The notes under the pieces: model-generated | The model's database searches: none | The model's input: the letters and a program-made list of their open reading frames with translations, nothing else | What the model was told of the DNA's origin: nothing | Made by a program: the position numbers and the translations under genes | Origin: CBFHOS01 sp965657645 | Lineage (GTDB): Bacteria; Pseudomonadota; Alphaproteobacteria; Puniceispirillales; Puniceispirillaceae | Reading direction: 5' to 3' | Length of the DNA stretch: 64,000 nucleotides | Assembly: GCA_965657645.1 (NCBI GenBank) | Contig: CBFHOS010000002.1 | Span: 62,001 to 126,000 of the forward strand | In this document: positions 26,832 through 35,570 of the stretch, one piece after another | Layout: every line of letters begins with the position of its first letter | How positions within the stretch are numbered: the stretch's first letter is position 1

Positions 26832-27956
26832 CTAGGCTAATAATGCGCGGCTGACTTTCTTTACATCGGTAAGGCCGGTAAGGCCGAGCGTGGTGCTGGC
26901 ATCATGCGTTAGAATATCCAGCATGCGCGATAATCCGGGTGCCCCCGCCGCGCCTAGTGCCAACATCATCGGGCGGCCAACCATGACAAAATCGGCGCCT
27001 ACGGCAAGTGCTTTGATGATGTCTTCACCATGTTGAATGCCACTATCGAAAATAAGACTAAAATCGTCACCAAGGCGGGCCCGGATCTGGGCCAGAGCGG
27101 TGATTGCTGGCGGGCCTGCGTTTAGCTGGCGGCCACCATGATTGGACACATAGATGGCATCAACACCGATCGCGGCGATTTCGGCGGCGTCATCACCATT
27201 ACAAACACCTTTTACCACTAGCTTGCCTTTCCAGATATCGCGAAGGCGGCGCAGAAAATCCCAATTAGCAAGGCCACGGCTGGCGCTACGGGCAAAATCT
27301 ATCGGCACGGATGCGGTCTCGTAATTCATCGTGCGGGGCGCACCAGCGGCCAAAGTCGCCAGCGACCAATGCGGGTGGGTGGCAAAATCAATGAACTGGC
27401 TCAATCCCATTTTGAACGGAAATTGCAATCCGTTTCGGCCATCACGGACGCGGTTGGATAGGATCGGGACGTCAACGGTTAGGATCAACACTTTGTATTG
27501 TGCCGCCGCTGCGCGCTTGACCAGATCAAGGGTAAAAGCCTCTTGGCTGGCATAAAGCTGGAACCATGTCTGGCCCTCGCTTGCCTCGATCACGCGCTCT
27601 AATGGGGTGGATGATGCCGTGGACAGGCAATGCGGCATGTTCCGGCTTTTTGCCTCATGCGCCAAGGCCAGATCCGCCCTCGGCCATGCCAGATTGCACA
27701 TTCCCATCGGGGCAACGCCGAATGGCAGGCCGGTTTTCATCCCCATTATAGTGCTGGTCATATCGCGCTCGCCAACATCAAGCAGAACGCGCGGCATTAG
27801 TTTAACCGCGGCAATGGCCTCATTATTGGCTTTGGTCAGGCTCTCATCACCGGAACCGCCTTCGATGAAATCAAACATCATTTTGGGCAGGCGTTGTCTG
27901 GCCAACCGCCGCGCATCATCGCTATTATGGATTTTCCGGCTACGGCGAACTGACAC
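26832..27956 (-). CDS. FMN-dependent alpha-hydroxy-acid dehydrogenase (LldD-like)
   Basis: 374-aa (S)-2-hydroxyacid oxidase/dehydrogenase fold. Signatures: LPKMMFDFIEGGSGDE near the N-terminus, FGVAPMGMCNLAWP, WFQLYASQE, LILTVDVPILSNRVRD, the active-site VSNHGGRQLNAGP (catalytic His) and FDSGIQHGEDIIKALAVGADFVMVGRP. It could be L-lactate, glycolate or mandelate dehydrogenase. GTG start with AAGGA nine bases upstream. Convergent with dadA. Confidence 0.9.
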   Translation of the reverse strand: MSVRRSRKIHNSDDARRLARQRLPKMMFDFIEGGSGDESLTKANNEAIAAVKLMPRVLLDVGERDMTSTIMGMKTGLPFGVAPMGMCNLAWPRADLALAHEAKSRNMPHCLSTASSTPLERVIEASEGQTWFQLYASQEAFTLDLVKRAAAAQYKVLILTVDVPILSNRVRDGRNGLQFPFKMGLSQFIDFATHPHWSLATLAAGAPRTMNYETASVPIDFARSASRGLANWDFLRRLRDIWKGKLVVKGVCNGDDAAEIAAIGVDAIYVSNHGGRQLNAGPPAITALAQIRARLGDDFSLIFDSGIQHGEDIIKALAVGADFVMVGRPMMLALGAAGAPGLSRMLDILTHDASTTLGLTGLTDVKKVSRALLA

Positions 27957-28014
27957 TGCAATGATCCTTTGGGACGCTGGTTACGGCTGTCTTACTATTA
28001 TTGATCGGGATTGA

Positions 28015-28902
28015 TCATGGCAAGGCAGGTTTTTGCGCAATGATTTCTGTTGGGGCAAACAGGCCACTGGCAATCTGGGATGCGATATTGGTGATCTTTA
28101 TCTTTGCATCCCGCCCCATGAGGATATGTAGCCCGAGCGGCGCCGGCCCGGAATTATCGCCAGAATTACCACCAGAATTATCAGCAGAATTATTTCCAGA
28201 ATCGCCCAATATTTTGGCAAAAAACGCCAGTGCCATTGCCGAGCGGTCTCGCTGGCTAGTGATGGTAAAGCCAGCGCGCTCCAGCCCGCGATGATAAACC
28301 GCCGGGGCGGCAGAGGTATCCATGTCGCTATCCTTTGCCCATGGTAGCGGGTAGGTGGTCATCCCGTCATTTTGTTTCATTACATCATAGATACCCAGAT
28401 AACCACCCGGTCGCAGCACCCGAAACGCACTTTTGAATAAGGCTAGCTTGTCGCGGATATTCATCCCCAAATGCATGATGATCGCCGCATCGAATGGGCC
28501 TAACTCTGGCGGTAAATCGGTGGCGCTACCTTGGGCGAGGGTGATAAGAGGCGCTAGCCCAACCCAGTCATTCAGCATAGTACCGGCGCGCACATAATCC
28601 GGCGAGAGGTCAATGCCTGTGACATTAACCCCATAATGATCGGCGATATAACGCGCCGGTCCGCCAATACCACACCCAATATCGAGGATCCTTGTGATGG
28701 ATTTGGCCGCACCATCGGCCAGTGGCGGCATGTTATCCAAAAATGAACGGGTTGCACCGTGGCCGCCAACGTGAAATTCATCAAGTCGGCTTAAATCGGC
28801 TCTTGTTATGGTATTACGGGTTAACCCAAGGCGTTTCATATCGGCGTTAATTCGCTCGATTAGGTCATTGCAGGAATAATGCGCTGTGACATCTGCTGTC
28901 AT
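28015..28902 (-). CDS. SAM-dependent methyltransferase, class I
   Basis: 295-aa methyltransferase. The SAM-binding motif I is ILDIGCGIGGPARYIADHYG, motif II VTGIDLSPDYV and post-motif DAAIIMHLGMNI followed by FRVLRPGGYLGIYDV. Overall arrangement resembles small-molecule methyltransferases such as sarcosine/dimethylglycine or cyclopropane-type enzymes; substrate not assigned. A 12-base tandem repeat (28151-28198) creates an Asn/Ser/Gly/Asp-rich loop at about residues 235-252, after the core fold, which is unlikely to be part of the active site. Confidence 0.84.
   Translation of the reverse strand: MTADVTAHYSCNDLIERINADMKRLGLTRNTITRADLSRLDEFHVGGHGATRSFLDNMPPLADGAAKSITRILDIGCGIGGPARYIADHYGVNVTGIDLSPDYVRAGTMLNDWVGLAPLITLAQGSATDLPPELGPFDAAIIMHLGMNIRDKLALFKSAFRVLRPGGYLGIYDVMKQNDGMTTYPLPWAKDSDMDTSAAPAVYHRGLERAGFTITSQRDRSAMALAFFAKILGDSGNNSADNSGGNSGDNSGPAPLGLHILMGRDAKIKITNIASQIASGLFAPTEIIAQKPALP
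28151..28198 (-). repeat. 12-bp tandem array inside the methyltransferase gene
   Basis: GAATTA recurs on the plus strand at 28151, 28163, 28175 and 28187, with partial continuation at 28199. The repeat encodes a four-residue NSG/NNS-like unit in the minus-strand protein. In frame, low complexity. Confidence 0.9.
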
Positions 28903-29308
28903 CTTTTAATCCATCACCCTATTTTTCTAAACATCAATAGATCCCTTGGTTCTATCTGGCCTCCAAGCGTTATCTAGCCCGATTCTGCCACCGAATAGCC
29001 GGAATGCTAATTTGTCGCAGTTGTGAGTGTTGCATGAATTTTTGGCTTTTGCCATCGGCCCTGCAACCGCTGAAAACGACTAATTTCGGGTAAATCTGCA
29101 AATGAGGCCCGCAAAATCAAGGCTGACACGTTTGATTGTTTTTGTCCAAAAATGAAAAAGACGTCTTGGCGCGCGTTATGATATGTGCCACGGTTTTTGT
29201 CCAAAAGAAGCCTACATTGGTTATCGTCCCAAGTGACGGGGGTTGGTGGGGCTTTGAAAAAAATAGGGGACAGCCCTATCGGAAACAATCTCTTGTGGAG
29301 GGAATATA
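28903..29308. promoter_or_regulatory. Divergent control region upstream of tctC with repeated palindromic operator candidate
   Basis: No gene in these 406 bases. GTTTTTGTCCAAAA occurs at 29138-29151 and 29193-29206, 55 bases apart, about five helical turns. The core TTTTTG-TC-CAAAAA is an inverted repeat, perfect in the first copy and one base short in the second. The spacing and symmetry suggest cooperative binding of a dimeric repressor or activator controlling tctCBA. No regulator gene lies next to it. Confidence 0.55.
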
Positions 29309-30325
29309 ATGAAAAAAGTGATTGGACTATCTGCCCTTGCTGGCCTCATGGTTCTTGCAAGCGGCACTGCCAATGCCTTTGAATGTAAGGTTAAAGAAGC
29401 AAGCATGGCTGGCCCGGGTGGCTTTCCAGAGCGTGCTTTGACAATGATTGTGCCTTACGGTCCTGCCGGTGGTTCTGGTCAGGTTGCCGCGGCTATGGCT
29501 GAGGCTGTGACAGGATTAACAGGCGTGTCGATCAACCGTGATCACAAGCCCGGCGGTTCAGGTGTTGTTGGTATGACTGCCTATATGGCGGCGCCAGCTG
29601 ACGGTTATTCGGTTCTTGAGCATATTGACGATTCTGCATCGGCGCACGCGTTGGATTCATCTCGTCCAAATCCGGCTGCTGATCTGATCCCGTTGGTCAT
29701 TTCTCAGGTGACTTTCTCACAGGTCTATATCCGCACCAACGAAGACCGGTTTAACGACTGGCCATCATTTGTGGCATGGGTAAAGGCACAAAACGGCAAA
29801 GCAACCATCGCCAATGTGTCGAAAGAAGGCTCTATGGAGCGTGTGACCATGAAGTTCATCACCGATGCGACTGGCATGGAAATCCAGCAGATCTCATTTG
29901 ACAAAGGCGCCCCACGTTATGGCGCATTGTTGGGTGGTCAGGTTGACGCGTTGTTCGAGCAGCCAGGTGACGTTCGCAAGTTCCTTGATTCAGGTGACTT
30001 CAAGCCAATCCTGACAATCTTCAACGAGCGTCCAGGCGTATTCTCTGACGTTCCAACACATGTTGAGATGGGTATGGATTTCGAGCCGCTTCTACGTTTC
30101 CGCGGGTTCTTCGTCCATAAGGACGCTCCTGCTGATCGTGTTGCATGGCTGAAATGGGCATTCCAGCGCAGCTACTGTCAGGACAGCTATCAGGCATATA
30201 ATGAAAAGAAATTCATGACTGTCATCGATAGCTATCGTGATACTGGCGGTGCGGTGAAGCTGATCAATTCAACAATTGATCAATATCGCTCTGTTTATAA
30301 GTCTATGGGCATGGATGTGAAATAA
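29309..30325 (+). CDS. tctC: Tripartite tricarboxylate transporter substrate-binding protein TctC
   Basis: 338-aa periplasmic receptor of the TTT family (Bug-like). A signal peptide ends ASGTANAF. The characteristic LTMIVPYGPAGGSGQVAAAMAE and GSGVVGMTAYMAA stretches bind the ligand carboxylate; the C-terminal lobe contains FDKGAPRYGALLGGQVDA. Family ligands include citrate, tricarballylate, terephthalate and sulfonated carboxylates. The next genes encode the matching membrane subunits, and a hairpin after the stop may favour higher expression of this receptor. AGGGAA precedes the start. Confidence 0.93.
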   Translation: MKKVIGLSALAGLMVLASGTANAFECKVKEASMAGPGGFPERALTMIVPYGPAGGSGQVAAAMAEAVTGLTGVSINRDHKPGGSGVVGMTAYMAAPADGYSVLEHIDDSASAHALDSSRPNPAADLIPLVISQVTFSQVYIRTNEDRFNDWPSFVAWVKAQNGKATIANVSKEGSMERVTMKFITDATGMEIQQISFDKGAPRYGALLGGQVDALFEQPGDVRKFLDSGDFKPILTIFNERPGVFSDVPTHVEMGMDFEPLLRFRGFFVHKDAPADRVAWLKWAFQRSYCQDSYQAYNEKKFMTVIDSYRDTGGAVKLINSTIDQYRSVYKSMGMDVK

Positions 30326-30344
30326 TATCCACCATTCTCAAAAC

Positions 30345-30374
30345 ACCCCTATCCGGCATCGTTCGGGTAGGGGT
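30345..30374 (+). terminator. Hairpin between tctC and tctB (attenuator or mRNA stabiliser)
   Basis: An 11-bp stem (ACCCCTATCCG with CGGGTAGGGGT, one GU pair) around an eight-base loop follows the tctC stop by 20 bases. The downstream tract TTTGCTTTCTG is only moderately T-rich, so partial termination or 3'-end protection is more likely than full termination, consistent with excess binding protein over membrane subunits. Confidence 0.7.
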
Positions 30375-30421
30375 TTGCTTTCTGATAATTCTTAAATTTT
30401 GTTCATTAATAGGGAAGACTG

Positions 30422-30988
30422 ATGGGTAAGTTAACGATTTCGCATCTGATCGAAACCGGAATATGGTTTGCCATAGCGATCGTATTTTTCGCCTTTTCAT
30501 TTGAGTTCAACCAACCGATTGAAATTTACAAGTTCGGTGCCTCTGGGTGGCCGCGCGTGGTTATCGCGTTGTTGCTGTTGGTCACATGTGGAAATTTGTT
30601 CCATATGTATCTCAACGGTTCGGCCTCGCAAAAAGGCCGTGTTGGTATTGCCGATGATGATGAGGGCGAGGCCAGCTACACCACGCCGGGCGCACTTGCA
30701 AAAGTCATTGCGATCTTGTCGACACCGTTCTTGTTCGCCCTATCGTTAAAACCTGTCGGGTTCTATTTTGCCGCACCGATTTTCATCGCCCTCGTTATCT
30801 TCCTGTTTGGAGAGCGCCGGTGGAAATGGATTCTCGGCATTACAGTGCTGTTATATTTTATTCTTTTGTTGCTGTTCATGGTTTTGCTGAACGCACCTCT
30901 GCCGCAAGGCAACGTGTCGCCATTCTATGATTATAGTGCATTATTGCTGACGCTTAATACCAAGCTCCAGCAACTCAATTTGTGGTAG
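30422..30988 (+). CDS. tctB: Tripartite tricarboxylate transporter small membrane subunit TctB
   Basis: 188-aa integral-membrane protein with four predicted helices: ETGIWFAIAIVFFAFSFEF near the N-terminus, PRVVIALLLLVTCGNLFHMYL, and two C-terminal segments around FYFAAPIFIALVIFLFGE and ILGITVLLYFILLLLFMVLL. An acidic cytoplasmic loop (DDDEGEA) separates the pairs. This is the usual topology of TctB. Located between tctC and tctA. Confidence 0.88.
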   Translation: MGKLTISHLIETGIWFAIAIVFFAFSFEFNQPIEIYKFGASGWPRVVIALLLLVTCGNLFHMYLNGSASQKGRVGIADDDEGEASYTTPGALAKVIAILSTPFLFALSLKPVGFYFAAPIFIALVIFLFGERRWKWILGITVLLYFILLLLFMVLLNAPLPQGNVSPFYDYSALLLTLNTKLQQLNLW

Positions 30989-30995
30989 GTGAAGC

Positions 30996-32489
30996 ATGGT
31001 TGAAAACTTTCTAGCGGGTAGCGCCTCCCTTTTTGGCGATCCAATGACAATCGCTATCTTTGTCTTTGGTGTTATCGGTGGGATGCTTTTCGGGGCGATC
31101 CCGGGTGTGAGCATGCTGACTCTTGCGGCGATTTTGTTGCCGTTCACCGCCAGCCTAGAACCGGCGCAAGGTGTTATGCTTTTCGCGGTTATCTATTGTA
31201 CCGGAACCTATGGTGGTGCGATTACGGCGATCCTGTTTAACATCCCGGGTGCGCCTGAAAATGCGCCAACCGCGTTTGATGGTTATCCGATGACCCGTCA
31301 GGGCAAAGCGGGAAAAGCCGTTGGTGCCGCGGTGCTATGTTCGGCAATCGGCGGTGTGGCCTCGGCCTTGGTGATGATGGCCGCAACCGAGCCATTGGCG
31401 AAATGGGCGATCCGTAATATCGGCCCACCAGAAATTTTTGCGTTGGTGTTCTTTGGTCTTGCGGTGGCGTCATCGGTTGGCGGTCGCACATTGTGGAAAG
31501 GCTGGATGTCGGTGCTGTTGGGTCTGATGATCGCAACCATTGGACAGGATCCGGTGGGCGGCATTAACCGCTATAACTTTGGTCTCGTGGATCTGGCGGC
31601 GGGCATTGCTTTTGTTCCGGCTATTCTCGGTTTCTTTGCCGTTTCAGAGATTTTCATTCAGGCTGAGAAAAAGGCTGTTGGTAAATTTGACGCGCCAGAA
31701 GTTGGCATGTCATTCCCATCTTTCCTAGAAATCTGGCGGCATAGAATTGCTGTTGTGCGCTCGATTCTTGTTGGCTTCTTCTGCGGTATTCTGCCGGGCA
31801 TTGGCGCAACGCTGGCGGCCTTTATGGGCTATGGCGAGGCTGTGCGCTGGTCAAAGGACAAAGAAGGCTTTGGTAAGGGCAAGTTGGAGGGGGTTATTTC
31901 CTCTGAAACCGCGAATAATGCGGCAACAGGTGCGGCGATGATCCCGCTTTTGGCGCTTGGTCTTCCGGGCGGTGCATTGACTGCGATGATGGTCGCTGTG
32001 TTCCAGATGCATGATTTAGAGCCGGGACCATTGGTATTCTACAATTCACCTGATTTGATCTGGATTGTGTTTGCGGCGATGTTCTATGCCAATCTGTCGA
32101 TCCTGTTCATTGGTTTGCTTGAAACAAAGACCATTCTGTATCTTTTGAAAGTGCCGTTCCAATTCCTCGCACCGTTGATCCTGCTATTGGCATCTATCGG
32201 TTCTTATATCGGACGCGGTCTGGTGTTGGATGTTGTTGTGATGTTTGGCGCGGGTATTATCGGCTTCTTGCTACGGCGATCGGGTTATTCCATTCCGGGA
32301 ATTGTGCTTGGCATTATTCTTGGCAAGATTGGTGAGCAGAATTTCGCCCAAGGCATGCAGATGGTGCATTATGATCTGGTTGCCTATATGTCACGGCCGA
32401 TCTGTGCATTACTGATCGTCGCTGGTGCGTTGACGTTGATTGCTGGTGTTTATAAGGCGGTGACATCTTCGCTTCAGGAAGCTAAATAG
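30996..32489 (+). CDS. tctA: Tripartite tricarboxylate transporter large membrane subunit TctA
   Basis: 497-aa permease with about 12 helices. TctA hallmarks are visible: GGMLFGAIPGVSMLTLAAILLPF, YGGAITAILFNIPGAPENAPTAFDGYPM in the first half and GFFCGILPGIGATLAAFMGYG with ETANNAATGAAMIPLLALGLPG in the second, two inverted-repeat loops that form the substrate gate. It begins 7 bases after tctB. Confidence 0.95.
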   Translation: MVENFLAGSASLFGDPMTIAIFVFGVIGGMLFGAIPGVSMLTLAAILLPFTASLEPAQGVMLFAVIYCTGTYGGAITAILFNIPGAPENAPTAFDGYPMTRQGKAGKAVGAAVLCSAIGGVASALVMMAATEPLAKWAIRNIGPPEIFALVFFGLAVASSVGGRTLWKGWMSVLLGLMIATIGQDPVGGINRYNFGLVDLAAGIAFVPAILGFFAVSEIFIQAEKKAVGKFDAPEVGMSFPSFLEIWRHRIAVVRSILVGFFCGILPGIGATLAAFMGYGEAVRWSKDKEGFGKGKLEGVISSETANNAATGAAMIPLLALGLPGGALTAMMVAVFQMHDLEPGPLVFYNSPDLIWIVFAAMFYANLSILFIGLLETKTILYLLKVPFQFLAPLILLLASIGSYIGRGLVLDVVVMFGAGIIGFLLRRSGYSIPGIVLGIILGKIGEQNFAQGMQMVHYDLVAYMSRPICALLIVAGALTLIAGVYKAVTSSLQEAK

Positions 32490-32584
32490 ACATTTTTAAC
32501 CAAGTGTCTGTGACTACATAAAGCCCCCTGCGCGCCTATCAAAATTGCGCTCGGGGGGCGGTTGACGATGAAAAGGCTAGCAAG

Positions 32585-34006
32585 ATGACCAAAACAACCG
32601 ATGCCGCAAATGAGACTGGTGAAATCGATCTAATGGTCGAGGCCGCCCGCACCGCCCAAGCCAAATACGAGGCGATGGGCAGCCAAGCGTTATTCGACAA
32701 AGCCTGTCAGGCAGTGGCATGGGTGTTGATGGAGCCAGAGCGGAACAAGACTTTGGCGGCGCTCGCTGTTGCCGAGACCGGCCTTGGTCGGGTCGATGAT
32801 AAAATCCGCAAAAATCACAATAAAACCCTCGGCCTGATGCGCGACCTTCGCGGCGTCACCGCCTTTGGTCACGTTGGCGATAATGCGGCAAAGGGATTGT
32901 CTACTTATTTGCGGCCCAAGGGTGTGATTGCGGCGATTGTGCCATCGACAAACCCGTTGGCGACGCCGGTAAATAACATGATCAATGCGCTTAAAACCGG
33001 CAATGCGATCATCCTGGCACCATCGCCAAAGGGCGTAAAACCGCTAACGATGATGCTTGAACATATCCATGGCGCATTGGCGAAACTTGGTCTGCCGGAT
33101 AATCTGGTACAAATGGTGCCTGCCCCACCATCGCGGGCAAAGACAGAACGGCTGATGAAGCTGGCTGATCTGGTTGTTGTTACTGGCTCGCAAAATAATG
33201 TGCGGGCGGGCTATGCGTCGGGAACGCCTGCGATCGGAGTTGGTGCGGGCAATGTCGTGACGATCATAGACGAGACCGCCGACCTTGATGATGCCGCCGC
33301 AAAAATTGCCGCGTCGAAAACTTTTGATAATGCCACATCATGCTCGTCCGAGAATGCGGTGGTGGCGGTGGATGCGGTTTATGACGACGTTATTGCCGCG
33401 CTGGCAAGACAGGGCGGTTATTTGCTGAACGCCGAGGAAGTTGCCCGCTTGGAGGCAATCCACTGGCATGATGGCAAGATGACCACAACCATTCTGGCGC
33501 AGGATATCGAAATTGTTCTAGAGGCTATGGGCCTTGTCGGTAGCGTGCCGGAAAACACCAAATTCCTGGTCGCACCCCAGAGTGCCATTAGCCCCGACAT
33601 TCCCATGACGGGCGAAAAGATGGCGCGCTTCCTATCACTTCATCGGGCCAATGATTTTGATCAGGCCGTTGAAAAAGCGGTGGCCATTCAGAGCTATCAG
33701 GGGGCCGGTCATTCGCTTGGCCTGCATTCAGCCGATGACACGCGGGCACACCGTTTGGCGCAGGAGGCGAAAACCTGTCGGGTGATCGTCAATCAGGCGC
33801 ATTGCTTTGCAACTGGCGGCTTTTTCAACAATGGCATGCCGTTTTCATTGACCATGGGCTGTGGCAGTTGGGGCGGCAATTCAATCGATGATAATTTGAA
33901 CTGGGAGCATTTTGTGAACCGGGTCAATGTCGTGCGCGTGATCCCCGAAGACAAGCCAGAGCTTGAAGAAATCTTTGGTGACTATTGGGAAAGCCACGGA
34001 AAATGA
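32585..34006 (+). CDS. Acylating aldehyde dehydrogenase, sulfoacetaldehyde dehydrogenase (SauS)-like
   Basis: 473-aa aldehyde dehydrogenase of the CoA-acylating branch (SauS, EutE/PduP, AdhE N-domain). The catalytic Cys is in FDNATSCSSENAVV, the NAD-binding loop in VVVTGSQNNVRAGYASGTPAIGVGAGN, and PTNPLATPVNNMINALKTGNAII matches the family's PSTNPT motif. In Cupriavidus the SauS protein reduces sulfoacetyl-CoA to sulfoacetaldehyde. Its ATGA overlap with a CoA-ligase gene, and the preceding importer, argue for a carboxylate activated to the acyl-CoA then reduced. Other substrates such as succinate semialdehyde remain possible. Confidence 0.78.
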   Translation: MTKTTDAANETGEIDLMVEAARTAQAKYEAMGSQALFDKACQAVAWVLMEPERNKTLAALAVAETGLGRVDDKIRKNHNKTLGLMRDLRGVTAFGHVGDNAAKGLSTYLRPKGVIAAIVPSTNPLATPVNNMINALKTGNAIILAPSPKGVKPLTMMLEHIHGALAKLGLPDNLVQMVPAPPSRAKTERLMKLADLVVVTGSQNNVRAGYASGTPAIGVGAGNVVTIIDETADLDDAAAKIAASKTFDNATSCSSENAVVAVDAVYDDVIAALARQGGYLLNAEEVARLEAIHWHDGKMTTTILAQDIEIVLEAMGLVGSVPENTKFLVAPQSAISPDIPMTGEKMARFLSLHRANDFDQAVEKAVAIQSYQGAGHSLGLHSADDTRAHRLAQEAKTCRVIVNQAHCFATGGFFNNGMPFSLTMGCGSWGGNSIDDNLNWEHFVNRVNVVRVIPEDKPELEEIFGDYWESHGK

Positions 34007-35565
34007 GTGCGGATAGATCCTTGCCTGAAGGCGGGCATGTGGGCGCCGCCACCGATATCGCAACGCTAGTGCGCGACAATGCCGCCGCGTTTCCAGACCA
34101 AAAATGGGTGGTGTCACCTGAAACGGGCGCCTCGATAAGCTGGGCCGCATTGCACCAACATGCGCAAGATATCGCGGCGCAGTTAGATGCGCTCGGTCTG
34201 TCTGCTGGTGCGCCTGTTGCGGTTGCATCGCATAATTGCCTTGGTGCTTGTTTGTCCTTTGTTGGCATTACCTTTGGGGGTTATCTGGCGACCCCGCTTA
34301 ATTTGGTGGCTGGGGCCAAAGTACTATCTTATGTGCTCGATCATTCAAAGGCCGAGGTGATTATCTGCGCCGCTGAAAGCCGCGTGATGATTGATGAAAT
34401 TGTTGCTGCGAGTGACCGTGACATCCGCATTATTGCGCTGGATAGTGAAACCGGACCAGTCTTCCCTGATCAGCCAAATACTGCCGCCCAATCCAGCAAA
34501 CGCGCGGTGCCAGAGGCGAAAAGCCCGGCGTTGTTAATGTATACATCCGGCACCACGGGCAATCCCAAGGGCGTTGTGCTCAATCACCATAATTTGATCG
34601 CGGCAGGAACCAATGTTGTCGTGGCGCATGGTGTGAGGGGCGATGATACCGGGCTGTGTGTCTTGCCGATTTATCATATCAATGGCCTATGTGTGACGGT
34701 AATGGGAACGCTGGTTTCCGCTAGCCAATTGGTGATGCCCTATAAATTCTCGGTGAGTGGGTTTTGGGGCGTGGTCAAAGCGCATTCGGTTAGTTGGTTT
34801 AGCGCCGTGCCGACGCTATTTGCGTATTTGCTGAATGACGATGGGCCGGTTGATATTGACCGTGACCGGTTGCGCTTTTCTAGATCCGCATCGGCGCCAT
34901 TATCGCCAGAGATCCACCGCAAATTTGAAGACCGTTTCGGCATTCCCATCATCGAAACAATGGGCCTAACCGAAACCGGTGCGCAAATATTGTCGAACCC
35001 GATGCCGCCAGCAACCCGCAAAATTGGGTCGCCCGGCATTGCCTTTGGTAACGAAGTCATCATTGCCGATGAGGCACATCAAGAGGTTGGGCGTGGGGTG
35101 ACGGGCGAGATCCTGATCCGCGGCGATAATGTCATGCAGGGTTATTTGCACCAGCCTGAAGAAACCGCAAAGGCGATTACCGCCGATGGGTGGCTTTGCA
35201 CTGGTGATCTGGGTCACATGGATGAGGACGGTTTTGTCTTTGTCACGGGCCGGATTAAAGAGCTCATCATCAAAGGCGGCGAGAATATCGCCCCACGTGA
35301 AGTTGACGAGGTATTGCTGGAGCATGATTGTGTGCTTGAGGCGGCGGCCTTTGCCGTGGCTTGTGACAATTATGGCCAGCGGGTCGAGGCTTGTATCCGG
35401 CTAAAGCCTGGCAAGGTGGCCGATGATGACGACCTTCGGCGTCATTGCATCGAGCGTCTTGGTAAATTCAAAGCGCCCGACGCCATCCATGTTCTAGATG
35501 ATCTGCCAAAGGGTCCATCGGGCAAAGTCCAGCGGCTAAAGCTTAACGCATTGGTTTACGGATAG
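34003..35565 (+). CDS. AMP-forming acyl-CoA ligase, sulfoacetate-CoA ligase (SauT)-like
   Basis: 520-aa ANL-superfamily ligase. The AMP-binding P-loop is LLMYTSGTTGNPKGVV; ETMGLTETGAQ, GWLCTGDLGHMDEDGFVFVTGRIKELIIKGGENI and the catalytic Lys in LPKGPSGKVQRLKL complete the set. It begins ATGA over the dehydrogenase stop, so translation is coupled. In the Cupriavidus sulfoacetate pathway SauT makes sulfoacetyl-CoA for SauS, matching this pair. Related ligases activate oxalate or short dicarboxylates, so the substrate is inferred from context. A TTG six codons upstream is not preferred. Confidence 0.78.
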   Translation: MSADRSLPEGGHVGAATDIATLVRDNAAAFPDQKWVVSPETGASISWAALHQHAQDIAAQLDALGLSAGAPVAVASHNCLGACLSFVGITFGGYLATPLNLVAGAKVLSYVLDHSKAEVIICAAESRVMIDEIVAASDRDIRIIALDSETGPVFPDQPNTAAQSSKRAVPEAKSPALLMYTSGTTGNPKGVVLNHHNLIAAGTNVVVAHGVRGDDTGLCVLPIYHINGLCVTVMGTLVSASQLVMPYKFSVSGFWGVVKAHSVSWFSAVPTLFAYLLNDDGPVDIDRDRLRFSRSASAPLSPEIHRKFEDRFGIPIIETMGLTETGAQILSNPMPPATRKIGSPGIAFGNEVIIADEAHQEVGRGVTGEILIRGDNVMQGYLHQPEETAKAITADGWLCTGDLGHMDEDGFVFVTGRIKELIIKGGENIAPREVDEVLLEHDCVLEAAAFAVACDNYGQRVEACIRLKPGKVADDDDLRRHCIERLGKFKAPDAIHVLDDLPKGPSGKVQRLKLNALVYG

Positions 35566-35570
35566 GCTGG

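Noticed and set aside
32523..32559. GC-rich inverted repeat GCCCCC/GGGGGC after tctA as terminator
   Set aside because: The inner stem is imperfect and no T tract follows; read-through into the dehydrogenase gene is plausible.
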